DNA of 46,398 bases from positions 1-46,398 of the forward strand of contig JAAWNJ010000007.1 of NCBI GenBank assembly GCA_022798895.1. Reading direction: 5' to 3'. Shown here in pieces: positions 26,586 through 37,300 of the stretch; the first letter of the stretch is position 1, and the number at the start of each line of letters is the position of its first letter. The notes under the pieces are model-generated. The model searched no databases. It was not told the origin of the DNA and saw only the letters and a list, made by a program, of their open reading frames with translations. Made by a program: the position numbers and the translations under genes. Source of the stretch: Clostridia bacterium (GTDB lineage: Bacteria; Bacillota; Clostridia; TANB77; CAG-508).

Positions 26586-27408
26586 GTGTCAAAGTGTAAA
26601 GTAATTGCCATAGCTAATCAAAAACGGTGGAGTAGGAAAAACAACTACAACAGCTAATTTAGGAAATGCACTAGCAAGAAAAGGAAAAAGAGTATTACTA
26701 ATAGATTTAGATCCACAAGGAGATTTAACAACATCATTAGGGTATAAAAATCAAGACAATATGGAAATAACAATAAAAAACATTATGGAAAAAGTAATAC
26801 AGGAAAAGCCTATAAGCAAAAATGAGGGAGTATTACAAAATGTAGAAGGTGTAAATTTAGTGCCTGCTAATATTGAATTAGAAGCACTAGATATATCATT
26901 AGTTAAATATATAAACAAAGAAAATATATTGAAACAATACATTGATAATGTTAAAGAAGATTATGATTATATTTTAATTGATTGTAGACCTTCATTAGGA
27001 CTTCTTACAATAAACGCACTTGCAACAGCTGATAGTGTAATTATTCCAGTTCAAGCTCAATACTTACCTCTTAAAGGAATGACACAGTTAATACAAACAA
27101 TAGATAAAACGAGAGTACAGATAAATCCAAGACTAAAAATAGATGGAATATTATTGACTATTGCAGATATGAAAACAAATTTAGCAAAGACAACAATAGA
27201 AACATTAAGAAATAGTTATGGAAGCAGAATAAAGATATACAACACAGTAATTCCTATGGGAGTAAAAGCAGCCGAAAGTACGATAGAGGGCAAGAGTATA
27301 TATGCTTATGACAAGAAAAGTAAGCCAGCAGTAGCTTATGAAAATTTTACGGAGGAGGTGTTGAAGAATAGCGAAAAGACCAGAGATAGAACTACCCAGT
27401 GTAGATGA
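26586..27408 (+). CDS. parA: ParA-family partition ATPase, +1 CGG site (26625)
   Basis: GTG start after GAAAGGAGGG. The first 13 codons read SKCKVIAIANQK; then aaa-CGGT-gga at 26625. Skipping C gives Lys-Gly-Gly-Val-Gly-Lys-Thr-Thr, the deviant Walker A motif that defines ParA/Soj. The rest is typical: VLLIDLDPQGDLTTSLG, YILIDCRPSLGLLTINAL, and VIPVQAQYLPLKGM. Total about 273 residues. Without the shift only a 20-residue peptide is made. ParA segregates the element with ParB at centromere-like sites. The 3' end overlaps parB. Confidence 0.95.
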
Positions 27409-28285
27409 GTTACTAAAATTTAGCACAAATAAAGGAAAAGCTGAAACAGTAGTAATATTAAATCCATACGATATTACAGATTTTCCAGATCATCCATTTA
27501 AAATAACAGACAATGAAGAAATGGACAATATGGTAGAAAGCATAAAAGAAATAGGTGTAAAAGTGCCAATTTTAGTAAGACCAAAACAAAATGGTGGCTA
27601 TGAAATGGTAGCAGGACACAGAAGAAATTATGCAACAAAAAAGGCAGGATTAGATGGAATACCTGCTATTGTTAGAGAAATGACAGATGAAGAAGCTACT
27701 ATTATAATGGTAGATAGCAATATTCAAAGAGAGAAGATACTACCATCAGAAAAAGCATTTGCATACAAAATGAAAATGGAAGCATTAAGTCATCAAGGTA
27801 AAAAAGAAACTTCTCGACAAGTTGGCGAGAAGTTAGTAAGTGCAGATGTAGTTGGAAAAGATAGTGGAGAAAGTGGCAGACAAGTTCAAAGATATATAAG
27901 GCTAACAGAACTAATAAAAGAATTATTAGATATGGTCGATATAGGTAAAATATCTTTTAGCCCAGCTGTTGAAATTTCCTATTTGTCTAAAGAAGAACAA
28001 AATCTATTATTATGCTATATAAAAAAATATGATGCAACACCCTCGCAATCACAAGCAATATATTTAAAAAAGTTAAGTCAAGAGGGAAAACTTACAACAG
28101 ATAAGTTGGAAGAAATAATGTCAGCAGAAAAACCGAATCAAAAGCCAAAATACAATATACATTATGATAGATTTGAGAAATACTTACCTAGAGATGTAGT
28201 AACAGAAAAAGAAGTAGAAGATTTCCTTTTCAAATGCGTAGAAGAACACCATAGAAGATTAAAACAAAGACAAATGGCTAGATAA
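27368..28285 (+). CDS. parB: ParB/RepB/Spo0J-family partition protein
   Basis: The conserved start MAKRPEIELPSVDELL-like sequence (here IAKRPEIELPSVDEL) begins at an ATA codon at 27368 with GGAGGTG just upstream, so a rare ATA start is likely; it overlaps the parA end by 41 bases. AGHRRNYA (residue ~80) is the CTP-binding arginine motif and DSNIQRE the second conserved box. The HTH and a basic C-terminus follow; about 305 residues. ParB loads on parS and stimulates ParA. No in-phase CGG. Its stop overlaps the oriT-like sequence at 28284. Confidence 0.9.
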   Translation: MAKRPEIELPSVDELLKFSTNKGKAETVVILNPYDITDFPDHPFKITDNEEMDNMVESIKEIGVKVPILVRPKQNGGYEMVAGHRRNYATKKAGLDGIPAIVREMTDEEATIIMVDSNIQREKILPSEKAFAYKMKMEALSHQGKKETSRQVGEKLVSADVVGKDSGESGRQVQRYIRLTELIKELLDMVDIGKISFSPAVEISYLSKEEQNLLLCYIKKYDATPSQSQAIYLKKLSQEGKLTTDKLEEIMSAEKPNQKPKYNIHYDRFEKYLPRDVVTEKEVEDFLFKCVEEHHRRLKQRQMAR

Positions 28286-28305
28286 TTTGTGTGGGAGTAC
28301 AAAAT
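28284..28305 (-). repeat. Second oriT-like sequence, reversed
   Basis: Read on the reverse strand, these 22 bases match the oriT inverted repeat at 43821-43842 at 20 positions; both have TTTGTACTCCC and CACAAATT. It begins within the parB stop codon. It could be a relaxase or regulator binding site, or a second transfer origin. Confidence 0.6.
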
Positions 28306-28384
28306 AACAATAATATTTTAATTTGTATATTTGAAAGTAACTAAACATTGTAGTAAAATAAAGAAAAAAAGGAGATGTTTGGTT

Positions 28385-29110
28385 ATGAGTAAAAATAAGA
28401 AATTCATTATTTTAATTACAACATTAGTTATAGTAGTATTAGGAATTGTAGGAATATTCATATATAAGAATAGGAAAGTTGATAATATTGTTATTGGGGA
28501 AAACAATAAAAATCAAGTGCAACCAAATAATGAACAAGAAAATATAATAGACAATGAAAATATTATTGAAAATACAGCAGAAAACAATGTAGAGCAAAGT
28601 AATACTGTTGAAGATAATGCAATATCACAAAATCAAGTAGAAGAAGAAAGTAAAACAGTAGAAACTACACAGCCAGTTCAAGAAAAAAATGTAAAGACAT
28701 CAGCTAAAAAAGAAAATAATAAAACTACAACAACAAGTAAACAGCAAACAACACAAGAAAAAACACCATCACAACCTCAAAAAAGTGAGCCAAGTTCTAA
28801 AAGTGAACAAACAACAACACCAGTAAAAAATAATGATAGTAGTTATAAAGAACAAGAAGTTCAAATTGCACCAAAGACAGAATGCAAAGGGAATAATCAT
28901 AAAGTAGGTGCAGGAAATACTGGTAAATGGTTTGAAACACAAGAACAAGCAGCTGCATATTTCAAAACAGAAATAGCAAAGTGGGGAAAGCAATGGGAGA
29001 ATTTTGAAATAACAGATGATGAATATCATAAAAATTGCCCTTATGGGTACGAAGTTTGGACTTGCCCTCAATGTCAAAAATGGACAGTGAACTTCTATTA
29101 TAATAAATAA
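28385..29110 (+). CDS. Membrane-anchored protein with Cys-rich C-terminal domain
   Basis: 241 residues, ATG 28385 after AAAGGAG. Short basic start, one membrane helix (about 7-26, ILITTLVIVVLGIVGIFI), a long Asn/Gln/Thr/Glu/Lys linker, then a C-terminal domain with TGKWFETQEQAAAYF, NCPYGYEVWTCPQC (possible zinc site) and an aromatic end. The domain faces outside the cell. Name unknown; encoded between parAB and the large adhesin, so probably part of the surface or mating machinery. Confidence 0.65.
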   Translation: MSKNKKFIILITTLVIVVLGIVGIFIYKNRKVDNIVIGENNKNQVQPNNEQENIIDNENIIENTAENNVEQSNTVEDNAISQNQVEEESKTVETTQPVQEKNVKTSAKKENNKTTTTSKQQTTQEKTPSQPQKSEPSSKSEQTTTPVKNNDSSYKEQEVQIAPKTECKGNNHKVGAGNTGKWFETQEQAAAYFKTEIAKWGKQWENFEITDDEYHKNCPYGYEVWTCPQCQKWTVNFYYNK

Positions 29111-29131
29111 AGAAATAATAATATTTGATTT

Positions 29132-29165
29132 AAGAACAGGTTATAAAGACTTGTTCTTTTTTTTG
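29132..29165 (+). terminator. Hairpin terminator
   Basis: AAGAACAG (29132-29139) pairs with TTGTTCTT (about 29151-29158), followed by a long T run. Confidence 0.75.
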
Positions 29166-29184
29166 TTAAAAGGAGGAAAATTTA

Positions 29185-32100
29185 ATGTTAAAAGCAAAAA
29201 AGTTAAAAAAAGTAATAGCTTTGATGTTTATAGCAATCACATTGTTAAGCACAGCTCAACCTATTTTTGCAGTAACAGACAGTGGTACTGGAAAATGGAC
29301 AGCAGGACAATGGGATTCTAATATTTATACAACAGATAATAAGTCAGATTTAGGAATGCTTATGAGAAGATTAGTAAATACCACAACAGGAGAAAAAATC
29401 ACAGTATTTTGTGCAGAACATGGTGTAAATTCACAAACAGGAACAGTAGAAACAGGAACACATAATACACCAACAGATCCTAAAGTAAAAAGAGCTTGTA
29501 AAGTAGCTTTCTTTGGGTGGTATCAAAAATATGGAAATTATTGCATTGATGGTGGAATAATGGCAGCAGATATGAACTCAAGAAAAATGGACTATGTATT
29601 CACACAACAAATGGTATGGTCAACATTAGGACAAAGTAATGCTACTTTTAGAAATGCAAGTATTCAAAGCCAATATGAAGCATTTAAAGCAGATATAAAT
29701 GCAAAAATTGATAATATGGAAAGAAAACCAAGTTTTTGTAACGAAACAATAACAGTTGAAGTAGGACAAACAAAAACACTTACAGATTCAAATAATGTAT
29801 TAGGACAATATGTTAGTTTTGATAAAACAGTAGATGGAATAAGAATAACACATAACAAAGGAGAAAATACATTAAATGTTACAGCAAATGAAGATTGCAC
29901 GAAGGAAGCAATAAGAATATCAGAAAATACAATGTTTGATTGGGGTGTTATCAAAGAAGAAACACATAACCAACATTCAACAGTATATTTCACTTTTAGA
30001 GATGGAGTACAAAATCAATTATACTCTTTGAATTACAATGATCCTGTAACTATGTCTTTAAGTTTCAAAATTGATTTATTCGGAAAAATTGAATTATCAA
30101 AATTAGATACAGAAAAAGCATTAGTAGATGGAGCAGTATATACTGTTACAGGAGAAAACTATAACCAAGATGTAACAGTAACTGGTGGAAAAATTGTAGT
30201 AGAAAAGCTAAAAAGAGGAACATATACAGTAAAAGAAAAGTCAGCACCACATGGATATTTACTAAACACAGAAACATATACAGTAGATGTAAAACCAAAT
30301 CAAACATCTAAACAAGCTATTGTAAACACAGAGCCAACTGGAAAAATCGTAATATACAAAGTTAGTGAAAATAATGATAAAATTGGTGGAGCAGTATTTA
30401 CAGTAACAGCTAATACTGATATATACAATAAGGCTAAAAGCAAGAAATTTTATTCAAAAGGACAAGAAGTAGGAAGAATAACAACATCAGCAGGAACAGG
30501 AATTGGACAAATTGATAACTTACCAATGGGTAGTTATTCAGTAAAAGAAATTCAAGCACCAAAAGGCTATCTATTAAATGAAAAAACTTATACAGCAAAT
30601 TTAGAATATAAAGACCAACACACACCAGTTGTAGAAATACAAATAGAAGGTATCACTAATAATGAGCCAAGAGGTAGTATTGGAATTACAAAAAGAGATT
30701 CAAAGACAGGAAATGTGCCACAAGGAGATGCAAAATTAGAAAATGCAGTTTATAAAGTATATGCTAATGAAGATATATACAATGTAGCAAAATCTAAAAA
30801 ATTCTATTCAAAAGGTGATTTAGTAGCAACAAGAACAACAAATGCAAAAGGTGTATGCGAAGATGTTACAAATCTTCCATTAGGAAAGTATTTAGTAAAA
30901 GAAGAAACAGCACCTATTGGCTACTTAATTGATAAAAAAGAATATGAGGTTAATTTAGTATATAAAGACCAATATACAAAAGTTATCACAGGAAAAGCAG
31001 ACAGTACAGACAAAGTAAAAGAAATGAGAGTACACATTTTCAAAAGTGGTATAAAAGTTAATTCTGGAAAAACTCCTGGTCTTGCAGGTGCAGAATTTAC
31101 TATAAAATTAAATAGTGCAGTAGAAAGAGCTTATGCAAAAGGCTATACTTATGCAGAAGTATGGAATGGTATTGATGAATATGGAAACAAAGTAGAAGTA
31201 AATAGCAAAAGAGTAGCAGAAGCACAAGTAATTGCACCAACATACGCAGCCATTGTAACAGATGAAAACGGAGATGCTTATACAGAGAAAGTGTTACCTT
31301 ATGGAACTTATATAACAAAAGAAACAGTAACACCAAAGGATTATGAAAGTTCAACAGACTTTACTTTTTCAATTACAGAAGATGAATCAGAAGTAATTGA
31401 CATTGCAAAAAAAGTAAAAGACATAGTTGTAAACAATGAACAATTAGAAACTTATATCAAACTAATTAAAAAAGATTTAAAAACTGGAAAAACTGTTACT
31501 TTAAATAGTGCAACTTTCCAAATAAAAGCTACAAAAGATATTTATGATAGAGCAACAGGAAAAATCCTTTATAAAAAGGGAGAGGCAGTAACTCAAAAAA
31601 TTGGAAGTACAATATTTAATTCATTTACAACAAATGCTAAAAATTTAGTTGTACCAGACAATAGTTATAATAATAACAAAGAAACATTAGGAACTATTGT
31701 AACACCATTAAAACTAGAAGTTGGAACTTATGAAATAACAGAAATAAGAACACCACAAGGCTTTTTACAATTAGAAAAGCCAGTTGCTTTTAAAGTAGAT
31801 GGAGTAAAAGATTATGATAAAGACAATGAGGGAGATTATATCAAAGAAGTAATTGTAAAAAATGAAAAACCAACAGGAACACTTATAATTGATAAAAGTG
31901 TTGCAATAAGGGAAGATGTAGATACTTCTATTGTAGACATATCAGATTTAAGCAAAATTGAATTTAGCTTAACAGCAAAAGAAGATATTATTGATTATAG
32001 TGATGGTAGCACAATTTATAAGAAAGGACAATTAGTAAAAAATTATAATCTTGATAAAAATGGAGATTTAAGAATTGAAGAACTACCAATGGGAACTTAT

Positions 32101-33714
32101 GAACTACAAGAAATCAAAACTTTAGATGGATTAGTATTAAATGATAAAAAATATGAAATTAAATTTGAGCAAAAAGATTTAGTAACAAAAGTTTACGAAG
32201 TAAAAGAAGATATTTCAAATGATACAACAGTATTTGAGTTTTCAAAAACTGACATAACTGGAGAAAAAGAATTAGTTGGAGCGAAATTAACAGTTATTGA
32301 TGAAAATGATAAAGTTGTAGATAGTTGGACTTCTGGAGAAAAGACACACAAAATTGAAGGTTTAGTTGTAGGAAAAGAATATACACTAAAAGAAGAAACA
32401 GCACCAAATGGATTTGTAGTAGCAACAGAAATCAAATTCAGAGTAGAAAATACAACAGAGATTCAAAAAGTAACAATGATAGACAAAGTAGTAACAATGA
32501 CAAAAGAGGACATTGGAGGAAATGAAATTGAAGGAGCAGAACTTCAAGTTATTGATGAAGATAACAATATAGTTGATGAGTGGACATCTACAAAAGAGCC
32601 ACATAGAATTAACAATTTAGTAGAGGGAAAAACTTATACACTTGTTGAACAATATGCACCAGATGGATTTGTAATATCAAATGAAATCAAATTTACTGTA
32701 ACTACTGATAAAGAAACACAAAAAGTAAAAATGATAGATAAAGTAGTTGAAATATCAAAACAAGATGTTAGTGGAAATGAACTAGAGGGAGCTACTTTAG
32801 TTGTTACTAGCACAAAAACAAAGAATATTGTAGATAAATGGGTTTCTGGTAAAGAGCCACACAAAGTAAATGGACTTATTGAAAACGAAGAATATATATT
32901 ACACGAAGAAATAGTAGTAAATGGCTATGTAAAAGCTACTGATGTAAAATTTACAGTAACAAGTGATAAAGAAACTCAAAAAGTAATAATGATAGACAAA
33001 GTATTAGAAGTTGTAAAAACAGATCTAGTAACAGGCGAAGAAATTGAAGGAGCAGAATTGAAAGTAATTGACGAAGATGGCAATGTAATAGATGAATGGA
33101 CATCTACAAAAGAGCCACATAAAGTAGTTGGATTAGAAGAAAACAAAAAATACAAATTAGTTGAAATTACTGCACCTTATGGCTATGAGATTACAGAAGA
33201 AATCGAGTTTACTGTGAGTGAAGATAAAGAAACACAAAGAGTAGAAATGAAAGATATGCCTATTCTTCAAAATATTAAATTAGTAAAAATTGATAGTAAT
33301 ACAAAAGAAGTTATCAAAGATAAATTTACTTTTGGAATATATGAAGATGCAGAATGCACAAAACTTATAAAAGAAGTAAAATCAGATAAAGAAAATGGAA
33401 CAGTTTTATTTGAAAATTTACGATATGGAATTTATTATATTAAGGAAATTGCTGCACCAAAAGGTTATGTATTATCAGACAAAGTAATTAAAATTGAAAT
33501 GAATGACAAAGGAACATTTATTGATAATGAAAAAGTAGAAAGCGAAGATTCAACATATACTTTTGAATTTGAAAATGTACCAGTAGATACACCAAAAACA
33601 GGAGATAATAGTAACTTAAAACTATATGTAGGTTTATTAGGATTATCTATACTTGCATTAGCTAGTGTGGGAGTACACGAATATAAAAAGAGAAAATCAG
33701 TAAATAAAAAATAG
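29185..33714 (+). CDS. Large thioester/Cna-B adhesin, sortase-anchored
   Basis: 1509 residues. Signal peptide (VIALMFIAITLLSTAQPIFA). The N-terminal domain has FCAEHG near residue 75 and TQQMVW near 130, the Cys-Gln pair of thioester adhesins that bind host proteins covalently. Then about ten Cna-B/SpaA-type repeats follow (GGAVFTV, KGYLLNEKTY and similar; many APxGY motifs), stabilised in this family by Lys-Asn isopeptide bonds. The last third is a set of near-identical repeats (DEDNNIVDEWTS type). C-terminal TPKTG, hydrophobic segment and KKRK anchor. No in-phase CGG in 4.5 kb although glycine is common. Confidence 0.92.
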   Translation: MLKAKKLKKVIALMFIAITLLSTAQPIFAVTDSGTGKWTAGQWDSNIYTTDNKSDLGMLMRRLVNTTTGEKITVFCAEHGVNSQTGTVETGTHNTPTDPKVKRACKVAFFGWYQKYGNYCIDGGIMAADMNSRKMDYVFTQQMVWSTLGQSNATFRNASIQSQYEAFKADINAKIDNMERKPSFCNETITVEVGQTKTLTDSNNVLGQYVSFDKTVDGIRITHNKGENTLNVTANEDCTKEAIRISENTMFDWGVIKEETHNQHSTVYFTFRDGVQNQLYSLNYNDPVTMSLSFKIDLFGKIELSKLDTEKALVDGAVYTVTGENYNQDVTVTGGKIVVEKLKRGTYTVKEKSAPHGYLLNTETYTVDVKPNQTSKQAIVNTEPTGKIVIYKVSENNDKIGGAVFTVTANTDIYNKAKSKKFYSKGQEVGRITTSAGTGIGQIDNLPMGSYSVKEIQAPKGYLLNEKTYTANLEYKDQHTPVVEIQIEGITNNEPRGSIGITKRDSKTGNVPQGDAKLENAVYKVYANEDIYNVAKSKKFYSKGDLVATRTTNAKGVCEDVTNLPLGKYLVKEETAPIGYLIDKKEYEVNLVYKDQYTKVITGKADSTDKVKEMRVHIFKSGIKVNSGKTPGLAGAEFTIKLNSAVERAYAKGYTYAEVWNGIDEYGNKVEVNSKRVAEAQVIAPTYAAIVTDENGDAYTEKVLPYGTYITKETVTPKDYESSTDFTFSITEDESEVIDIAKKVKDIVVNNEQLETYIKLIKKDLKTGKTVTLNSATFQIKATKDIYDRATGKILYKKGEAVTQKIGSTIFNSFTTNAKNLVVPDNSYNNNKETLGTIVTPLKLEVGTYEITEIRTPQGFLQLEKPVAFKVDGVKDYDKDNEGDYIKEVIVKNEKPTGTLIIDKSVAIREDVDTSIVDISDLSKIEFSLTAKEDIIDYSDGSTIYKKGQLVKNYNLDKNGDLRIEELPMGTYELQEIKTLDGLVLNDKKYEIKFEQKDLVTKVYEVKEDISNDTTVFEFSKTDITGEKELVGAKLTVIDENDKVVDSWTSGEKTHKIEGLVVGKEYTLKEETAPNGFVVATEIKFRVENTTEIQKVTMIDKVVTMTKEDIGGNEIEGAELQVIDEDNNIVDEWTSTKEPHRINNLVEGKTYTLVEQYAPDGFVISNEIKFTVTTDKETQKVKMIDKVVEISKQDVSGNELEGATLVVTSTKTKNIVDKWVSGKEPHKVNGLIENEEYILHEEIVVNGYVKATDVKFTVTSDKETQKVIMIDKVLEVVKTDLVTGEEIEGAELKVIDEDGNVIDEWTSTKEPHKVVGLEENKKYKLVEITAPYGYEITEEIEFTVSEDKETQRVEMKDMPILQNIKLVKIDSNTKEVIKDKFTFGIYEDAECTKLIKEVKSDKENGTVLFENLRYGIYYIKEIAAPKGYVLSDKVIKIEMNDKGTFIDNEKVESEDSTYTFEFENVPVDTPKTGDNSNLKLYVGLLGLSILALASVGVHEYKKRKSVNKK

Positions 33715-33723
33715 ACCAATAAC

Positions 33724-33752
33724 AAGGTGGCTTTAATTAGCCACCTTAATTC
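33724..33752 (+). terminator. Hairpin terminator after the adhesin
   Basis: AAGGTGGCT (33724-33732) pairs perfectly with AGCCACCTT (33739-33747). Confidence 0.85.
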
Positions 33753-33771
33753 AATTTAAGGAGGAATTATA

Positions 33772-33987
33772 ATGCCACAATATACACTAACACAAAGTGT
33801 AAAGACATTGGAAAAATTATTTGAAAACAATATAGATTCAGAACAAAAAATAAAAGCCTTAAAATGGGAAGATTTGAAGCAGTTTAGCCCTGTTGAAAAA
33901 AGTTTTATTATGGATTTAAAAGAAGCAGTAGCAAAGAAAAATGTAATAGGATTTTTAGCAGGAAAAGAGGAAACAGAAAGGAGATAA
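33772..33987 (+). CDS. Hypothetical protein, 71 aa
   Basis: ATG after AAGGAGG. Short helical protein (SVKTLEKLFENNIDSEQKI and a Lys/Glu-rich end). Its stop is two bases before the next gene, so both are translated together. Not recognised; such small genes commonly precede the methylase-helicase gene in Gram-positive conjugative elements. Confidence 0.6.
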   Translation: MPQYTLTQSVKTLEKLFENNIDSEQKIKALKWEDLKQFSPVEKSFIMDLKEAVAKKNVIGFLAGKEETERR

Positions 33988-33989
33988 CT

Positions 33990-34301
33990 ATGATAGAACA
34001 TTATAAAAAGCCATCAGTAAAATTCATTGTAAATAAAGGAAACTTTAATAAACTAATGGCATTACTTGCATTTCAAGAAGAAAATATTGTAACAGAAGAA
34101 TGGAAAGAAAAAGCAAGAAACCTACAAGATCTATTATTAAGATATTCTATACCACAAAAAGATGAAGAGGGAGAAATATCTATAATAGACATTGGACTAT
34201 TCCAAAAAGAAGCAGCAGAACTAATAGTTTTATTACTTTCTGCATTTGATAATGTATTAAAAGTAGATGAAGATTATACAAGGAAAATGAAAAGACAATA
34301 A
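33990..34301 (+). CDS. Hypothetical protein, 103 aa
   Basis: ATG after AAAGGAG at the end of the preceding gene. Helical protein (FNKLMALLAFQEENIVTEEW, then KEAAELIVLLLSAF). Not recognised. Followed at 17 bases by the large methylase-helicase gene, so same operon. Confidence 0.6.
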   Translation: MIEHYKKPSVKFIVNKGNFNKLMALLAFQEENIVTEEWKEKARNLQDLLLRYSIPQKDEEGEISIIDIGLFQKEAAELIVLLLSAFDNVLKVDEDYTRKMKRQ

Positions 34302-34318
34302 TGTAGAGGAGGAATAGT

Positions 34319-37300
34319 TTGGGAAAAATAACAGAAACAAGACAACTCTATAAAGAAGTTATAAATGAACTTTCACAAAGTGCAGAAAATTGGAGAAAGT
34401 TTTTAGATAGCAGTTCATGGAATTTCAAATATGATTTTGATGACCAAATTCTTATATATGCACAGCGACCAGATGCAAGAGCTTGTGCAACTATGCAAGA
34501 ATGGAATAAAAAAGTAGTACCACATAGATGGGTAAATAGTGGGGCAAAACCAATATATGTATTCGATAAAAATCCATATAGTGAATATCCATTTAAGTTA
34601 GTGTTTGACTTATCAGATACCAACAATTATAATAATACAGAGTATAAATTATGGACTATAAAACAAAATTATGAAGAAGATATAATCGAAAGTTTAGAAG
34701 CCAATTTTGGAGATATAAGCTCAAAAGAAAATCTATCACAAGCTATAATTTCAGCAAGTTATAATATGGTAGTAGATAATATAGAAGATTATTTTACATC
34801 AATTATAAAAAACAAGAAAAACTCAATGCTTGAAACTATATCAGATGATGAAATAAAAACTATGCTTATTACAACTACATGGGCAAGTGTAAGCTATATG
34901 ATGATGACTAGATGTGGAATAAATGCGAAAGAACAAATACAAGAGCAAGAATTATCATATATAAAATACTTCAACAACCAAGAAGTTCTAACAACATTAG
35001 GTACAAGTGTAAGTGATATAGCAGAAATGGGTTTGAGAGAAATTGCAAGGACAGTTGCAAATCTACAAAAAAGAGAAAAATTAAAAAATTGTACAATTGA
35101 GAAAATTGATAAAGAAATGTATTCTAATGATAATGAAAAAATCAAAGGAGGAAATGAAGATGGTAGAGAAAATAGAATACACGAAACAAGGGGATTATTA
35201 CATGCCCAACCTAGTAATGGAGAAAGAGAAGATACCAACAGGGAAATACGCTCTGATGAGATACAATTATCTAAAGAATCACAAAAAACACGAATTGACA
35301 ATATTAGTAATGAACAAGGAATTAGCACAACACTTGACACAAGTACAGAAACAAATGAGCCAGAGAGTGGAAGAATTGGTAGAGATGATGAAGAAACAAC
35401 AAGGAATAACAGAGGAATTGAAAGCCAAAGATCAAATGACATGGGTGGGACTCATGAACAACATAAAAGCGACAGCAGAGGAGATGGCAGCGAACGAAAT
35501 AATTTACATTTAGGTATTTATAGTAGGGACAGTAGTAAGGACTGTCCTTATGTTGTTACAGATGCAAAAGTTAATCAAATACTAACTAATGCACCACATT
35601 TAACAGTTTCTAATAGTGAAATTAGACAATACTTTGAAAATGAAAAAGACAAAAGTAAACGAGCAGAATTTCTAAAAGGTAGCTTTAATATTGATTACAC
35701 AGAAATTACAATAAATGATGAAAGATATGGCTATAAAGCATTTGAAAATGGACTTTTAGTATGGAAAGGTAGTTTTTTATCAAGAGATACAGAAAGTTTT
35801 ATTTCATGGGAAAATTTAATTGATAATTATGAAGCTATGATTATGCTTAATCAATTAAAAGATGTGGAAACAAGAATCCCATCTGTTACAGACCAAATGT
35901 CTTTAATCAATGAGGCAGAAAAAAAGCCAGAACTAGAATTTACACAAGAGTTTATAGATAGAGTATTACAAGAAAGAGGAACATTCAGTAAATACTCTAT
36001 ATATCAACAATTTGAAACACATTTGTCATTAAAAGATAATGCAGACTATTTAAAGAAAATGTATGGATTAGGCTATTATGGAACAACTGGAACTGTATCG
36101 GGATCAGGAATAGGTTTGCAATGTTCTCCTAAAGGTATGACATTAAATAGAGGTTATTTCAAAGACGAAATCACGACAACAATAAGTTGGAATGATGTAG
36201 CAAAAAGAATAACAGAACTTATTAAGTTAGAAAGATATTTGAATGAAAAGGAAATTGCAGAATATCCTAACTGGCTAAAAGAACAAGAACAAGCAAAAGA
36301 ATTAAGAGAAGCAGAAGAAAAGTTAGAAAATCAAGCAGAACAACAAGAGTATGAGCTTGCCAAAAGAGTATATTCATTTGTTAAGCCATCAGATTTATAT
36401 AATTATCCAGATGATACAGCAGCTTTAAACACAGATGAAGAAAATATTGAAATAGTAAAATCAGATATAAGTGATACGAGAAATGTAAATGACTATGTAA
36501 ATGCTTTAAATAAAATAAGAGAAAATATTGCAGATACAGACTCACAAAAACATGAACTAGATGTGATAATATCAATATTAGAGAAAAGAGTTCCACATTA
36601 TGAATATCATTTAGGAGATACAGTCTATATTGGTGCAGATAAGTATGAAATTGCAGGTATAAAGGACAATGTAGTAACCTTAATTGACACAAAATTTCCT
36701 ATATTAAATAAAACAATGAGCTTTGATGAATTTGAAAGAAAAGTCAAAGATAACTATTCAAATGACCATTTAATTGTAAAAGAACAAGAAGAAAATACAA
36801 TAGAAAATAAAGAAGAAAGTTTAGCAGAAGTAAATAGTGATGAAGAACAAACAGAAGAACAAGAAAACCAAAAAGAAGAGATAGCACAGCAAGAAACAGA
36901 AGAACAACAAGAAGAAAATGAGCAACAAGTTGAACAAGAAAAGCCATACAAAGTAGGGCAAGAGGTTTATTTAGAATCTGACAGAAAATATAGAATTGAC
37001 AATATTGATTTAGAAAAAGATACAATAAGTCTATTAGACCTACAAATACCTATGCCTATATTTAGAGAAGAAAGTATCTTAACCTTTGAAAATTTATATA
37101 ATCAAAATGAGAGGAACTTTCCAAAACAAGATATTAAACCTAATTTTGTAAGAACTAAAAACAAAATTCAATACTTTGTATTGCACCCAGAAGTAGCAGT
37201 AGAAGATAGAAACAATTATAAAATTACAGATAATGATTTAGGAATAGGAACACCTAGAGAAAAATTTGAACGAAATACTGCAGCAATTAAAGTATTGAAA

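Noticed and set aside
34894..35442. Reverse-strand frame of 182 codons opposite the methylase-helicase gene
   Set aside because: Ser/Leu/Phe-rich antisense shadow of the disordered region; unlike the sense-strand tnpV frame it has no family resemblance or start signal.
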